Assembly (NCBI GenBank): GCA_946894095.1
Contig: OX335644.1
Location: 7,979,595 to 8,043,594 of the forward strand
Direction: 5' to 3'
Length of the DNA stretch: 64,000 nucleotides
Source: Incurvaria masculella
Lineage: Eukaryota; Arthropoda; Insecta; Lepidoptera; Incurvariidae
A model generated the notes under the pieces. It ran no database searches. It was not told the DNA's origin and saw only the letters and a program-made list of their open reading frames with translations. Shown here one piece after another: positions 1 through 12,300 of this stretch. The position numbers were made by a program, and so were the translations under genes. Position 1 is the stretch's first letter, and every line of letters starts with the position of its first letter.

Positions 1-462
1 CTACATGCAGCAAAGGAGAATATGCAACCTGGACCTGCCACGAATGATTGCCCATTATTCTGTCACTAGACGAAACCAATTTATGTTGTTTTTCCTTGTA
101 ATACATGAATAAATACTACCTAATGTATAAAGAAAGTGCTGTGCTTCAGAATACTTACCTTTCAGAATATTTCGGCAGCGTAAAAAAAGGTAACTTCAAA
201 TTCTTCTGTGTACTATGACATCCGTTCACGCAACAGTTATTATATTTAATTCTATGATAATTAGACATTATTACGAATAAAAATGGCAAAAGTGCGCTTT
301 CCGAAGCGACGAGTGGACGTGCGAGCGTGCGCGCGAGGCGGCCCTGACTAAATTTGGAACCTCGGGTTCCCTAGCGCCGTAGGTGAAGATCTCAGTAGGT
401 ATTTAGGAGTGACGGATGCCTGCTTCTACCTCGAATGAACAATTATTTATTTGTTGTTTCAG
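1..462. other. Intron/flank upstream of protease exon, no gene seen
   Basis: No exon or repeat is recognised here. The stretch is AT-rich apart from a GC-rich patch at about 300-360. It ends in a pyrimidine-rich tract and an AG at 461-462 that serves as the acceptor of the first visible protease exon. The exon carrying the protease catalytic His must lie left of the window. Confidence 0.5.
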
Positions 463-3400
463 ATATTCAAGAGCTCATGACATAGCTCTTTTGAGAATAA
501 ATGCTACTTTTCCTCATTTAGAATGGCTTGAACAGGACATTCTACCGAAATACACGTTTGGTGTATCAGGTATTTAATTTTCCTTTTTCCACGCAAACTT
601 GATGTGATAACGATAAATTAGTCGATATTGCAACGACCCCACCGAACTATTTTCGAATATTTCGAAGTCTAGTTTATGACACAATCAATTTTTATAATAT
701 GAAAAAGAAGAAGACACGGATACCTAGATTCTCGTTGTTATTCTAATACTGACCAGGACGTGTATTCTTGGCATTCAGTCATTGCGGATTCAGTAGAGTT
801 AACAGAAGAAGAATTTACTTTGACATTACTGTTAACTCTACTGAATCCGCAATGACTGAATGCCAAGAATACACGCCCAGGCAACGTGCCAGTTGCAATA
901 TTCATCGAATTATATAATAGGTTTATTTTTTTATTAGTTTAATGAATACGATATTAACGTTATCTCATGAGTTTGAGAATATACAACATCTACATTAAAG
1001 CATTAAGGTGACATAAGAACCTAGAACGGCCGTATCCGAAAAGCGTTCTGTTATATTAGTTTTTTTAACAAGCACTTTTCTGCAAACGTGGTTATTGGAA
1101 AAACTTGAAATTGAACTATTTTATAATTCTGATTAATCAAAATTGGACATGGGCTTTGAACTGCGATAACTCCTACAACATTAGCGATGAGGGTATATAT
1201 TGTTTACTTAATTTAATTCAGTAATCGATTATCTAGTATCCCGTTTGGAAAAAAAATCATTTTGGCTATTACTTTTATTTAAAACATGAGCGATTCTGAG
1301 CAAATCAAGGACAAATTCTTCCAGAATCGCTCATATTTTCATTCATTGTAATTAATTTAGCCAAAATAAAAAATATTGTCAAGCGGGACACTAGAGGAAT
1401 TATTGGTGAATATAATAAAATAAGAAATATATACCCTCACCGCAAAAAAAGGTGCAACCAGAAAAGACCGACTTTTATTAATAATAATCATAAAATAGTT
1501 CAATTTCAAGTTTTCCGATAATCATGTTTGCAATATAAGTGCTTATTAGAAAAACTAAAAATATAAAACGATAGCTTACCAGATATGGCTGGGGTCATAT
1601 GTCCCCTCAAAAAAAATTTGTTCTGGACATTCGTCTGAAGCAAGATCATTGTTTAGTATTATTTTTGAAAAATCTGTTTAAATCATTTATTGTAGATGTC
1701 ATTGCATAATCTCATAATCGCATATAGCAGAATTAATTTATTATCAATGACATCATGAACTCCACCTTCAGATTGGAAGGCGATGCATAACGGTGTGCTA
1801 GTGCCTACACTTATTTATAGAAGCTAGCCTTTGGTATCGCAGAACAGGGATGAAAACATATGCATGCACTGATGAAGTAGAAATGCGTTCTTTGAGGAAA
1901 GTTTGCAGACTGAGTTTACCTAGAGTACAAGAATCCGTTCATTATATTCGGTTTGTGGGGTGGATTCCGGATGAAATGCTCCCACTGTATTTCATCCCGT
2001 GCACGTCGTAAGAGACGAATAAGTGATTGGTCGTTCTTGGTTCGGATTCCATTTTAAACCGTAGGTCTTAAATTACTAATTGGAAGGGCTCATCCCGCCA
2101 GAGTTACACTATGGAATTGAATGGACGATGGTCGAATCGGCAACGAAACTTGTCCGTCTTATCCATCCCTTGCCGTGCAATATAAGGGAGAACCTGACAT
2201 GGCTCCTACATAGTTCCCATGAGGTGTGTTGGGCTAATATGACATCCATCGGCCACCCTGACAGCCATGCATGTCAAGTCACATAAAAAAAATCGTTCAA
2301 ATCATCGACTTATGCAACACAAATTTAAAGAAAACAACTCGTTTACAGGAAATTGCATAGCGTATGGGTACGGAGCCACCGAGTTTAACTCTAAAAATAC
2401 CTTCGACGGTCTCCACTCAGCCACAGTGAGCATCGTGCCCCTCGACGAATGCGAGCGGCGACTCGGCAAGTACATGGCGCCACACCCCGAAGCAGGAATG
2501 CTGTGCGCTGTGGGGAGAGACGGGGCCGACACATGCCAGGTATCATGCCGTTTCCTACCGTGTCCACTCTACGACAGTGAACAACGTGAGCCTCGAACAC
2601 GGAGATCGATGGGAGCGGCGATTCGGCGAGTACATGGCGCCGCACCCCGAGGCCGGCATGCGTATGCTGCAGGGAGAGACGGGGGCGCTACAGGTCAGAC
2701 ATCATGCTGTTTCCTACCGTCTCCACTCTACCACAGTGAACAACGTGAGCCTCGAACACGGAGATCGATGCGAGAGACGACTCGGCGAGTACATGTTGCC
2801 GCTCTCCGACTCCGGCATCCTGTGCGCTGTGAGACGGGGCCGACACATGTCAGGCATCATGCCGTTTCCAACCGTGTCCACCGTGTGATCCGTGTCCACA
2901 GTGAATATAGCTGCGCCCCGAAACCGTCATGGCATGGTGGTGCTGTTGAAACAGACGGTTGAAAAATGACGAATATCACGCTGCTCTACCGTGTAGAGTG
3001 GACACGGTAGAGCAGCGTGAGTTAGCGTGTAGTAAACATAATAACCCTCGCTGAATGCGACCGGCGACTCTGGTAGTAGTTTTGATTTAACTGTGTTGGT
3101 TTTCAAGAGGGTGATAATTTTCTTTCAAATTGTTGATATCAAATTGTTTTGGTTAAAAAAATATCAACCAAGGCCCACAAAGACAATTCTTCTTAGTTAT
3201 CTATTGATACCATTATCCTATGGGCTTACTGTGATGCTTACGTATTGGCCGCGTTTATCCAAATAGATTCACCCGTTATTGTGAGTAACATACATCAAAC
3301 TTAGGCAACTGGTGAGATAGCTATCGTACGCAAAAGAGACCTCCTAATTACCACCGGTTCTGTAAACATCAACCACAAAAATAAACATATTTCAGGGACT

Positions 3401-3609
3401 TCCTAAATTTTTTTCAGGGCGATTCCGGGGGGCCTCTAATATGCGGTGGCGAGCTGCAGGGAGTGAGCAGCCACGGCATGGGGTGCGCCGTGCCTGACCT
3501 GCCCGGCGTCTACACCAGCGTGGGCTGCCACAAGCGCTGGATCGAGGCCGCCATACTTAACGACACTCGCGCCATTGGCGACGAAACTTGCCAGCCCTGG
3601 TACTCGTAG
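463..3609 (+). CDS. Trypsin-like S1 serine protease, 3' three exons (5' partial)
   Basis: Exons are 463..569, 2349..2539 and 3418..3609 (TAG stop). Each has AG/GT borders and the phases fit: the last G of exon 1 plus GA of the next gives Gly; exon 2 ends on a codon boundary before the Ser exon. The first exon carries HDIALLRI, the catalytic Asp102 motif. The second carries the YGYGA turn and ends DTCQ. The third opens with GDSGGPL (catalytic Ser195) and ends PGVYTSV-WIEAAI. The residue at chymotrypsin position 189 is Asp, which predicts trypsin-like cleavage after Lys/Arg; the usual SWG at 214-216 reads SHG. The His57 exon and any signal or CLIP domain lie outside the window. The physiological role (digestion, immunity, development) cannot be told. 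The second exon has decayed tandem copies just after its donor. Confidence 0.85.
759..875. repeat. Perfect 47-bp inverted repeat, 23-nt loop
   Basis: Arms 759-805 and 829-875 are exactly complementary over 47 bases with spacer 806-828; pairing stops abruptly on both sides. It lies in an intron of the protease. Perfect identity implies a recent inverted duplication or a foldback element. No target-site duplication is seen. Confidence 0.9.
1057..1557. mobile_element. Foldback MITE, about 500 bp, TA-flanked
   Basis: The left half (1057 to about 1300) and right half (about 1325-1557) are imperfect reverse complements throughout. The outer arms match TAGTTTTTTTAACAAGCAC against GTGCTTATTAGAAAAACTA, and the centre folds on ATGAGCGATTCTG / CAGAATCGCTCAT. 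Outermost TA on both sides fits a TA target duplication as in Tc1/mariner-type MITEs, but that class is inference. No ORF. Confidence 0.75.
1935..2295 (+). mobile_element. SINE copy in protease intron
   Basis: The body matches other copies in this window: CGTGCACGTCGTAAGAGACG, a TTCGGATT segment, the GATGGTCGAATCGGCAA segment, and a 3' part ending in an A-run (2284-2291). It ends about 50 bp before the second visible exon of the protease. The copy is diverged and its tRNA-like head is not clear. Confidence 0.6.
2408..2930 (+). repeat. Tandem duplication of protease exon 3' half plus donor (3.4 copies)
   Basis: Units begin near 2408, 2559, 2718 and 2873 (periods about 151, 159 and 155). The first unit is the real 3' part of exon 2349..2539 with its donor. 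The second and third repeat the sequence coding ERR-GEYM and the donor context but carry frame-breaking indels; the third has GC in place of the donor GT. The fourth is a stub. The copies lack the exon's acceptor and first 60 bases, so they are decayed partial exon copies inside the intron, not alternative exons. Confidence 0.75.
2977..3019. repeat. Perfect 18-bp inverted repeat, 7-nt loop
   Basis: Arms 2977-2994 and 3002-3019 pair perfectly (CACGCTGCTCTACCGTGT and its complement). The sequence resembles the CTACCGTGTCCACTCTAC junction of the neighbouring exon duplications, so it probably arose from them. The rest of the intron to 3417 shows nothing else. Confidence 0.85.
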
Positions 3610-4855
3610 GTAGAGTGAACGCGAAAAGTGTTCACCCGACGCCCGAATACCGAAACATTCGCAACGATTTGATTAAAGTAGCATCACTAAAACTCGCGAA
3701 AGAACTTGATGACCGACTTTTTAGTCTTGGTTTTACGTTATCGACTTGCCGAAGGATTCACGCTTTATAATGTAGGTAGTATCACTACGTATAACAACAA
3801 TTTGTGAGACCGAGTTTTGTCATTATGCTCAAAACTATCCAAATGTTTAACTATAATGCCTTCAGACGCGTAGCCCTAATTTGTAATATGTGGCGTCGGA
3901 GGGTATTTCTGAAATATATTGGCAGTAGTGTAGAACTCGCTCACTACGGTAGTAACAGTGTTCACTTATGAAAAAAAATATTTTTGACATCAAAACCATC
4001 AATATATTTAATATTTAAACATTTAACATTTTATAATCTTTGTTCACACTTATACACAAACGAATTATTTTTAATTTTTCCTACTTCGTTGTTATATTCT
4101 TCAAGGCAAATAAAGGCAGAACAATAAGCTTAAACACACCACAACAATGCCTCTGAAATCTGCACTAAAGCCAACATATTATATCTACATAACTTCTACA
4201 TTGTGACATCATGAAAAGCGCACTATTATAGTTTAATTTAATATATGTGTAAAGCAAATTTTTTTTCACAAGTATTGACTTTAAATATGCCACCAGTTTA
4301 AAAAAATTACAAGAAAAATAAAAATATATACACTTGATAAATCTTCTAGTAGTGTTCTTTTCTGCTACCTTATACACATTTTTAAAGAAAAAAAAATCAA
4401 GTCGTATCCAAATGCAAATCTGTCTACGGATGTGCTGAGTGACCAAGTTTGCCTAGTTGGAAAAATTACTTTGGCCACCAGTGTTATAAAAACATTTATA
4501 GCCCCTAACTAAAATATTCACTTTTAGGAACACACAATCATGTATTCCCATGACATAAAAATATAATTTTAAAAGTCCAAACAATTCCTTTTGGTGTTTT
4601 CTTCACCAGTCACCAATTAAATGCTTGTGGCTCGCTGAAAACTTGGGCTGCTGGTCTTTTCAGGCCATCAATTCTACGATAAAATTTCCTGGACAATCAC
4701 ATATTAAAATGTAGTTAGCTCCTATCCTAACCCGCCTTTACCGCCTATCGTATTCCAACGGATGTGTACCTTTCTTCTTTGTAATCTTTGTAAAGTGATG
4801 GAGCTCATCATAAACTCTCAGATGATGAAGTATCTAGAGAGAAACGAACTCAGCG
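3610..4855. other. Protease 3' flank and AT-rich intergenic DNA
   Basis: No gene is visible. The protease 3' UTR presumably occupies the first part. Candidate AATAAA-like signals are too frequent in this AT-rich DNA to choose one. Confidence 0.4.
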
Positions 4856-5760
4856 ATCGCCTTTCGGCTTTCGGTCAAATCGATCTGTTGAGGATCTCCT
4901 AGTTTACGTCTCACATGAGATGGGGGATGCGCTTGAAATCGTGGCGAAGGTATTGCTATTAGCCTGAATATCGCGAAAGCATTTGACCGGGTCTGGCACA
5001 AGGCCCTGCTTTCCAATCTGACCTCCTATGGGCTTCCACCCGACCTGGATGACTGGATCGCCGACTTTCTGCATGGCCGTAACATAAAAGTCTTGGTTGA
5101 CGGTTGTTTCTCCAAAGTCATGTCAGTGAATGCCGGCGTATCGCAGGTTTTTGTGCTGTTTCCAACTCTTTTTCTGCTGGAAGGAATGATCTGCTCTTCA
5201 CGTTCGCCTCAAGAAAGGTGGGAGGCCTCAAATGGGTGCGTCAGTATTTCACGCCTCATCAAAAATTGGTCTTCTACAAGGAGCAGATGAGGTCTTGCAT
5301 GGAGTATTGTTCACATTTATGCGACGGCTCAGCTAAATAACTGCTTGGCTCCCTGGACTAGTTACAGCGTTACAGCGACGACCCTGAGTTATATGAATTT
5401 AGAGACCCTTCTGAAGGGATGTTCTAACGTATCAGATTCAGATTCAGATTCAGATATTTTATTCATCACAAAGACATACATATATGTTATCTATTATATG
5501 ACACAATACATATTCCGTGTGATTCGTCCATGTTCAGTCTTATATATCTACCATTGAAAATACTCATTGGGGCTGCATAACGCCATTCACTGTCGACTTT
5601 CCAAAAATAAGAACCAACCGATCCTCTAGATCATTTATCCGTAGGGTCGGTTAAACAATGGAATCAACTCCATGTCGAGGTGTTGCCCTCAAAGTACAAC
5701 CTGGGTGACATGGTGTAAGAAGCACCTGGCCAGCCAGCATGGTTTTTGCAGCATCTGTGA
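4856..5760 (+). pseudogene. Degenerate non-LTR retrotransposon (LINE) reverse transcriptase
   Basis: Pieces in shifting frames read as the 3' half of a LINE ORF2: EDLLVYVSHEMGDALE (about 4885-4940), NIAKAFDRVWHKALLS...GLPPDL (about 4967-5045, the RT motif with AFDRVWH), WVRQYFTPHQ...MEYCSHL (about 5230-5325), and a C-terminal QWNQLHVEVLPSKYNLG (about 5655-5710). Several frameshifts and deletions make it dead. A short GATTCA repeat lies at 5427-5454. Clade (jockey/CR1-like) is not settled from sequence alone. Confidence 0.75.
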
Positions 5761-5830
5761 AAGTTCGAAATCCTATAGACGTCGTCAGGCACCTCTTACG
5801 TGAGATCCTGGTATACGCCATGTTCCGCGC

Positions 5831-6380
5831 TTAAGGCGGCCCATCCCGCTCATCTCCCCATACAATAGGGGAAAGAAGATCACGCCTATATTTCTTGTCA
5901 GAGATCAAAAATTTTGCTCAAAATAGCTTTATTTGATTGAACTAGATGTCTAATGACCATTGGCATTGTAAAATTGTGTTTGGTTTCCAAGTTATAACGT
6001 CCGAAAGTTTGGATTTTTCGCGCGTTTTATACAATAACTTTGGAGGTGGATTACGCAATGATAATGTAAGAACATCTTAAAAAGATTAGTCATCAGAAAT
6101 AGCTTATTTAATCAAAATTTATAATCTATTTGGTTTTTGTTAGATTTTTGACTACAGCGGTCGTGGTTTCCTTTTAGCTAGAAGTCGTTTTGAAATTAAA
6201 ATTTTCGTAAATCTTACCAAATCATACACTATGCACATTGTCTTTTTTGTGGACAGGTTGCATCTTCCTCATCACGGAGCCTGTCTTATTCTTAGAAACA
6301 GAGAAAGTCCCAGAGAGCAACAACACGGTTTTGTACCGTGCCCGCAAATGAGTTGAGGCCGCCGGGTTGGGCCACCTTAA
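5831..6380 (+). mobile_element. TTAA-flanked MITE family 1, copy 1 (full length)
   Basis: It starts TTAAGGCGGCCCATCCCGCT and ends GGGTTGGGCCACCTTAA. It shares about 550 bp of sequence with copies at 31184, 38333 and 58158, and with shorter or diverged copies at 21846 and 59006. The terminal inverted repeat is GGYGGCCCA directly inside TTAA. No coding capacity. TTAA duplication is directly shown by the nested copy at 31184-31733. Confidence 0.85.
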
Positions 6381-9372
6381 TATAAAAAAAAGCTCCAAAG
6401 TAAAGTGTGATGAAATTTGCTAAATAACTGAACTAAATCCCCAAAATATCAAAAAAAAATCTGACTGGTCTAGTCTCAACAACCTTACACAGATTACAAA
6501 GTACAGTCAAGTATTTTAATATACGAAAGATTGATCGATTTAATATACATCGATATGAAATAAATATCTCAAAGGAAAATAACATTTTTTCTATGGATCT
6601 TGTAAGTCAAAATGTAATCATTTCTTTTTTCTTGATAATCCAGCTCTTCCAAAAGTAACTACTAATACGAAAATGTTCTTCATGAATTTAAAATTCAAGC
6701 CAAATTGACACTTTCCTATTATAGCCAGTTCAAAACTACGTCTCAGGTGTTATTTTGGTCATTGTCCTTTGTCTTTATTCCCGGTGTAATGGCATTAAAG
6801 TAAGTGACCGTATGTACTGCAAGTGAGTACTTTCAGTAAAAGATGAAGAACTTAATGCACTATTTGTAATACACTTAATACTGAACATTATCTCACTGGC
6901 TTACCATAGTTAACTATAAGTACCATAGAGACAATAAATGGTTTGTCTTTCCTAATAGACAAATGTCAACTCGGGAACTACACGAAAATCATATTTAGTA
7001 CATGGCACTCCATTTCTTTACGTTTAAATCTACACATATAAATAAAGCATTAACATTTTCACTGGTGACAAATTACTACAACATAATTATTATAATCAAT
7101 GTAGATTCTAACCACATTTTTCACTAAACAATCTTACAATTTTAGGCCCAAGGAAAACATTCTTGCAAAGAACACATATTGGTTGGTGTTTAACATTATA
7201 AAATCTATGTAATACACATCTACACAAAGTTACAAATAAATAACATACTTTTACTATAAAAAGTAATCCGGATGGGAGAGTGTAGACCCGAAAGGTTTTT
7301 TTTAAAAAATACATGTATCAGTTACAAAATCAAACAAACATGTATAATTTTGTCAATGAAAAATGTTTATCACGAAAATTAATATTCACTAAAATTGAAT
7401 TCAGAGCTTTTTATCATGGCTTGAGTGCCAGTTTTAAATTGTTAGTAAGGTATGTTTACGGCACAAAGGTAATTTTCTGATTCTTACCGGCCCAATTTAA
7501 GGAATATTGTCTATGATCTCAGTGTCATTATTATTTCACGGAATTATCTCAATTTTCTTTTTACAATATCGTGGACAATTAGGCAAGGAGGATCATTATG
7601 TTGTATGAAATGGAAATCTGTGAAATTATAACAACGAACATCAATTTGCAACTACTGTTACATAACTTAAGTTATTAACATTTTGACTTATTTAAATAGG
7701 AATACACGATACAAAGAATATTTTAACCATTTAAATATGTTTGCCTAACTTCATATCTAAAATTTTTAAAGGATACAAATTTTCTATCACATGACACCTA
7801 AGTTACTAATGAAACCAAAGTTAAACTGAATCGTGGTAAAGGCAAAAGTTTAAAAATATACTGGTAAAGTAAAGGTTTGGTTAGGCTTAGTTTAAAATGT
7901 TAATAGCCTAACCTAACATTTGAAGCATTGAATGAAAACCAATACTTTTTAACCGACTTCAATTATCGGATCTCAATTCGTCTGTATGTTTTTTTTTGTA
8001 AGTATGTTACTCGATATTGCAAATTGTCAACTTAATTCTTTTTCTGATCAGTAGGGTATATCTCAGCGGTGGTCCTTTGATACATTTTATAAAAGAATAT
8101 TGCTCCTCTTAGTAATTGAAGTCGGTTAAATGTTGTTTAAAACATTTTTTTATTTTTATTTGCTGTTGTGTATTTTTATAAAAATTGCTCTACACAACTC
8201 TGTACATTAAATTAGAAACCCTTTTTATATACTGCGATTGTGTTGTTTAGGCTCCTAGTTCAGCCCATTTTAAACAGTGTCACTGCAGTACATAATAAAA
8301 TACCATAGACAAACACGTTTCACAAATTCGCCACGCCACGATTATATGTAAGTAGATACAAGTATTATATAATTTATGCTATGGTTTGGTAAGTGAAAAG
8401 TCGAGGAAGGGAGGCTACGAACTGGATAGATACTTTAACTATTTATGTATTGGCGACATTCATATCAAAGATAAAAAATACTGGACCCGTATGTTTTGTA
8501 AGCGCCCACACCCTGTTCTGAATCTGTAAAATAACCTGAAAGGTTTAGAGAACAGAACCACCCCTTTCAAATTTGACCCTTATTTGAGCATCTTTATGCT
8601 CATTTAGTTCATTAGTTTCATTCATTTCAGTCATTTAGAATACTGCCTTATATGTTAAACTGGCAGTTGTAACTGTAGACAAGCACATTGAGAATATGAT
8701 TGGACAGAAACGTCGCGTCAAAGACAAAATCCTGTGAGTAAGCCATATTCTTCATATTAAAAACATGGTAATCTCAAAACATTTATAAATAACAGCAATA
8801 GTTTTGTTTTTATGTTTTCTTTCAATGTAGACGTATGACTATCAATCAGCAACACATTCATTATATCGCCTCAATAGTAAACTTTTGACGTGTATAGAAA
8901 AGTAGAAATGGCCAACTAAGGATATCTGGCAACAACTAGCTACAAAGTTATAAGCTCTGTCATACTAATATAGATATTACACAATAAGAAGAATATCTGA
9001 CTGAACACTAGCAATTAAAGCTTTCAAAATGAAGGAATCAATAGAGTATTGTCTGTTAATACGTACCTAAACTATACACCTTAACACATTTAACTTTTCT
9101 TTGAATGAATGAAGTGAGCTTACGATTTTATATACTTACTTGACCTCAGCTATATAATGTCTTGGATAACCAATGGTAATTTAACAAATGTATACCATGA
9201 TATATTTTTAAGTACATAGCACTTGATATGAATGTTATCAGAGATTTAAATGATTAGTCATATGCAGTTTGCACTGCATTTACTCCAGTGCAAAGCTTTC
9301 TTTGAAAACCGTAACAAGTGAACTTGAATATCCAAACTTGATTTAATAAAAATATCTTACTACGATCGTGAG
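6381..9372. other. AT-rich DNA, possible rdgB-beta 3' UTR
   Basis: No gene, LINE or SINE is recognised except the small element at 7949-8129. Because the rdgB-beta stop lies at 9373 on the minus strand, part of this stretch is probably its 3' UTR; the polyadenylation site cannot be fixed. Short ORFs here are AT-rich and unconvincing. Confidence 0.4.
7949..8129. mobile_element. Short MITE with AACCGACTTCAATTA termini
   Basis: Perfect 15-bp inverted ends AACCGACTTCAATTA (7951-7965) and TAATTGAAGTCGGTT (8113-8127) enclose about 150 bp, including TCTCAATTCGTCTGTATG and TATCTCAGCGGTGGTCCTTTG. A related fragment is at 58839-58880. The family is familiar in Lepidoptera as a dispersed repeat; that statement is from general knowledge. 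Confidence 0.7.
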
Positions 9373-12300
9373 TTAAGACCAAGAGAACCAAGACTTGGCT
9401 TCCTGAGATGGTGTGATGGTGGGGGTTTTCGGCGTGCGCGGCGTCGCAGCTTTTGGCGTGCCAGGAGTGGGTGTGCCCGACTTTGGGGAGTCCACCTGCG
9501 GTTCTTCCTCATCGATACTTCCAGAAATTGGAGTTTCTAATGCACTCTTCAACTGTAAAAAAATATTATAGTAAGTATATAATATAATGAAAACTGCAGT
9601 ATTTGTTGGGCAATTAAAGAAAGGTCCTTTAAAGTCCTTCTTAACGCATCATCTAATTAGATATTATGGTGATTTCACAGCAGTAATTGCTTAAATATAC
9701 GGTCATAATTCTCAAATGGTAATAAGTTAGAAACGAAAACCATAGTATCGTTTACAACAGTATTCATTGATATATCTTATCGTTTAAATAATCATCAAAA
9801 GAAGGCTTAATGCTGATTAGATTATAAATATTAGGGTGTGCTACATATAGTTAATTTTGTGACAATTGAATGTTGGACTCAGCCCAAGTTGAATGAGCTA
9901 TCAAATCAGCTACAGAATGCCTACGGCTACAAATTATCTAAGAATAAAGTTTTGAAGGAGAACTCGTAAGGTTTCCAGGTAATGTCTGGTGAAGGAATAG
10001 ACCGTGAAGAATCCTATACACTCGGGACGTAAAAGTACCAAGACACGGTGGGCCGCATGGACGGCTATGCCTTAAGACAATATATATATATATTTATGAC
10101 TGACAGGTACATTACAAATTAGAATGGTTTCTTTATACATTGCACACGTGCAAATACACATATGCATGTACCGGTGAGTGGCTATCAAAATAAATCAATA
10201 TTCTGCCACCTTAACGGGCCATAGATTTTAATAATGGCATTTCGCCGGTCTGTTTAAGAAGTGTCCTAAGTGAGAATTCGATTTTCTTTATATTATGTAT
10301 TACTGTTGTGTAATTCACTTTTAGTTTTCTGTTTATTTCAATAATTTAACTTATCTATTTATTAGTTTAGCTTTGTTCATTTAGTTACTTTGGATTGCAT
10401 TTTTGTTCCTGGTGCGCTTATTTTTGTTCACATTGTGTCGCTTATTATTTTAATATTTAAGCAAATTTTTTAATTGGTGTTTCTGCACTATATTCAGTTT
10501 TAATATGCAGTGTTTATAGTCAGCCTATTGAAATTTGATGTGATGATAATGCAGTGGCGTTTTGCCGCCTTTTTGCGGCTTATATGCCAAAATATATCTT
10601 TTATACAGCAAAAATATAAAATCAATTGCAAAATTGAAATCGTAGGGAAGATACCTTTATATTGGTCTTGGCTTGCATCTCCTTCTCGTAGGCGCGCACG
10701 TCGGCTAATGTCATGTCATACCAGTCGTCCATCCACACAAACGCTTGCCGGTGTCCCAATAGCAGGATTTCTCGAATAGCCTGAAATACCATCATATTCA
10801 TTCGATTATTATATTCTTCTGCTTTAAATATGTTTTCTAAAAGTCCTAAAAAGTCTAATAACATCGAAATCGCGCCATCTAGTAGTAAATTGGGAAAGTA
10901 TTATATTAATTCGAATATAATCAAGAAATTGGTTGGCTAATTTATTGGTCTAGATAGCTAAGCGGTGGAGTAGTGGAAATGTAAGCCAAAGGTCGCAGTT
11001 TCGACTCCTGCTTTAGACGAAAGTCCCAATCTGCGTAGGCAGAGATGCTAAAACATCATATACTACTATCACAGATTACTTCTTTCACTGCCTCTACAGA
11101 CACACATCTTTTCATACATGTTCTACCATTACCGGCCTAAGAACACAGCCTCTATGAAGTATTTTTCAATCTGGTCACGGTACATTCATTTCCGCTCAGT
11201 AAGCCGCTCAGTAAGCGACTAAGTAAAAATGAGACTAAGTGAGTTAACATAACCCTGCATTTATTCTTTCTTTTTCTCCACATGTCTGATAACAATAATA
11301 ATATTAAATGTTCTGTTTGATTTGAAATGAATATGAAATGGTAATGTCCTGAAAACTAAGAACGGTTCACCAATCCCGTGGCCTCGAGCACAAACTTCGA
11401 AAATCATAATAATATTGATTTTTATCAATAATAATATAATAATATTGAACAATTTCTTGTAAACAATTATATTGTATTGTAATAGGTCGGGGAAAAAGTC
11501 TTTTCGCATTATAGTATGTATGAACTTGTAATAAAATCTCTTTGGCTATACTATTTGTATCTGGCTGGTTTTGGTATCATTGAAAGTTTAAATTTTAAAG
11601 AACATAATTCCAAATTCAAATTAGGAAAATGTGTGATAATCATTTGTTTTTCGTACTGTCAAAATGAGTGAATCTAATGAAGAAATTCGATACATTTTAA
11701 AATTTTACTACAAAAAAGGTAAAAATGCAACGCAAGCCGCGAAAAAAATTTGCGATGTTTATGGACCTAGTGCAGTGTCTGTGAGAGTAGCACAAACTTG
11801 GTTTAAGCGTTTTCAATCCGGAAATTTTGATGTCAAAGATGCACGTCGCTCTGGTCGCCCTATTACGGATAAAATGGATGCCATTTTTGAAAAAGTGGAG
11901 CAAGATCGGCATATCAGTAGTTACGACGTAGCTGATGAACTAGGAATTGACCACAAAACAGTTTTGGCGCATTTGAAAAAAACTGGGTACACAAAAAAGC
12001 TCGATATTTGGGTACCTCACGAGCTCACTGAAAGAAACCTAATGAACCGTGTACTCATTTGTGATTCTTTATTACGACGTAATGAAACCGAACCATTTTT
12101 GAAGAAGCTGATAACTGGTGATGAAAAGTGGATCACGTACGACAAGAACGTGCGAAAAAGGTCGTGGTCAAAGGCCGGTCAGGCTTCACAGACTGTGGCA
12201 AAGCCCGGGTTAACTCGCAATGAGGTGATGCTGTGTGTATTTTGGGATTGGAAGGGCGTTGTTCATTATGAGCTCTTACCGCCGGGAACCATCGATTCGG

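Noticed and set aside
2267..2962. 231-codon open frame across the protease exon
   Set aside because: Only 2349-2539 of it is a real exon; the rest reads through the splice donor into decayed tandem copies in the intron.
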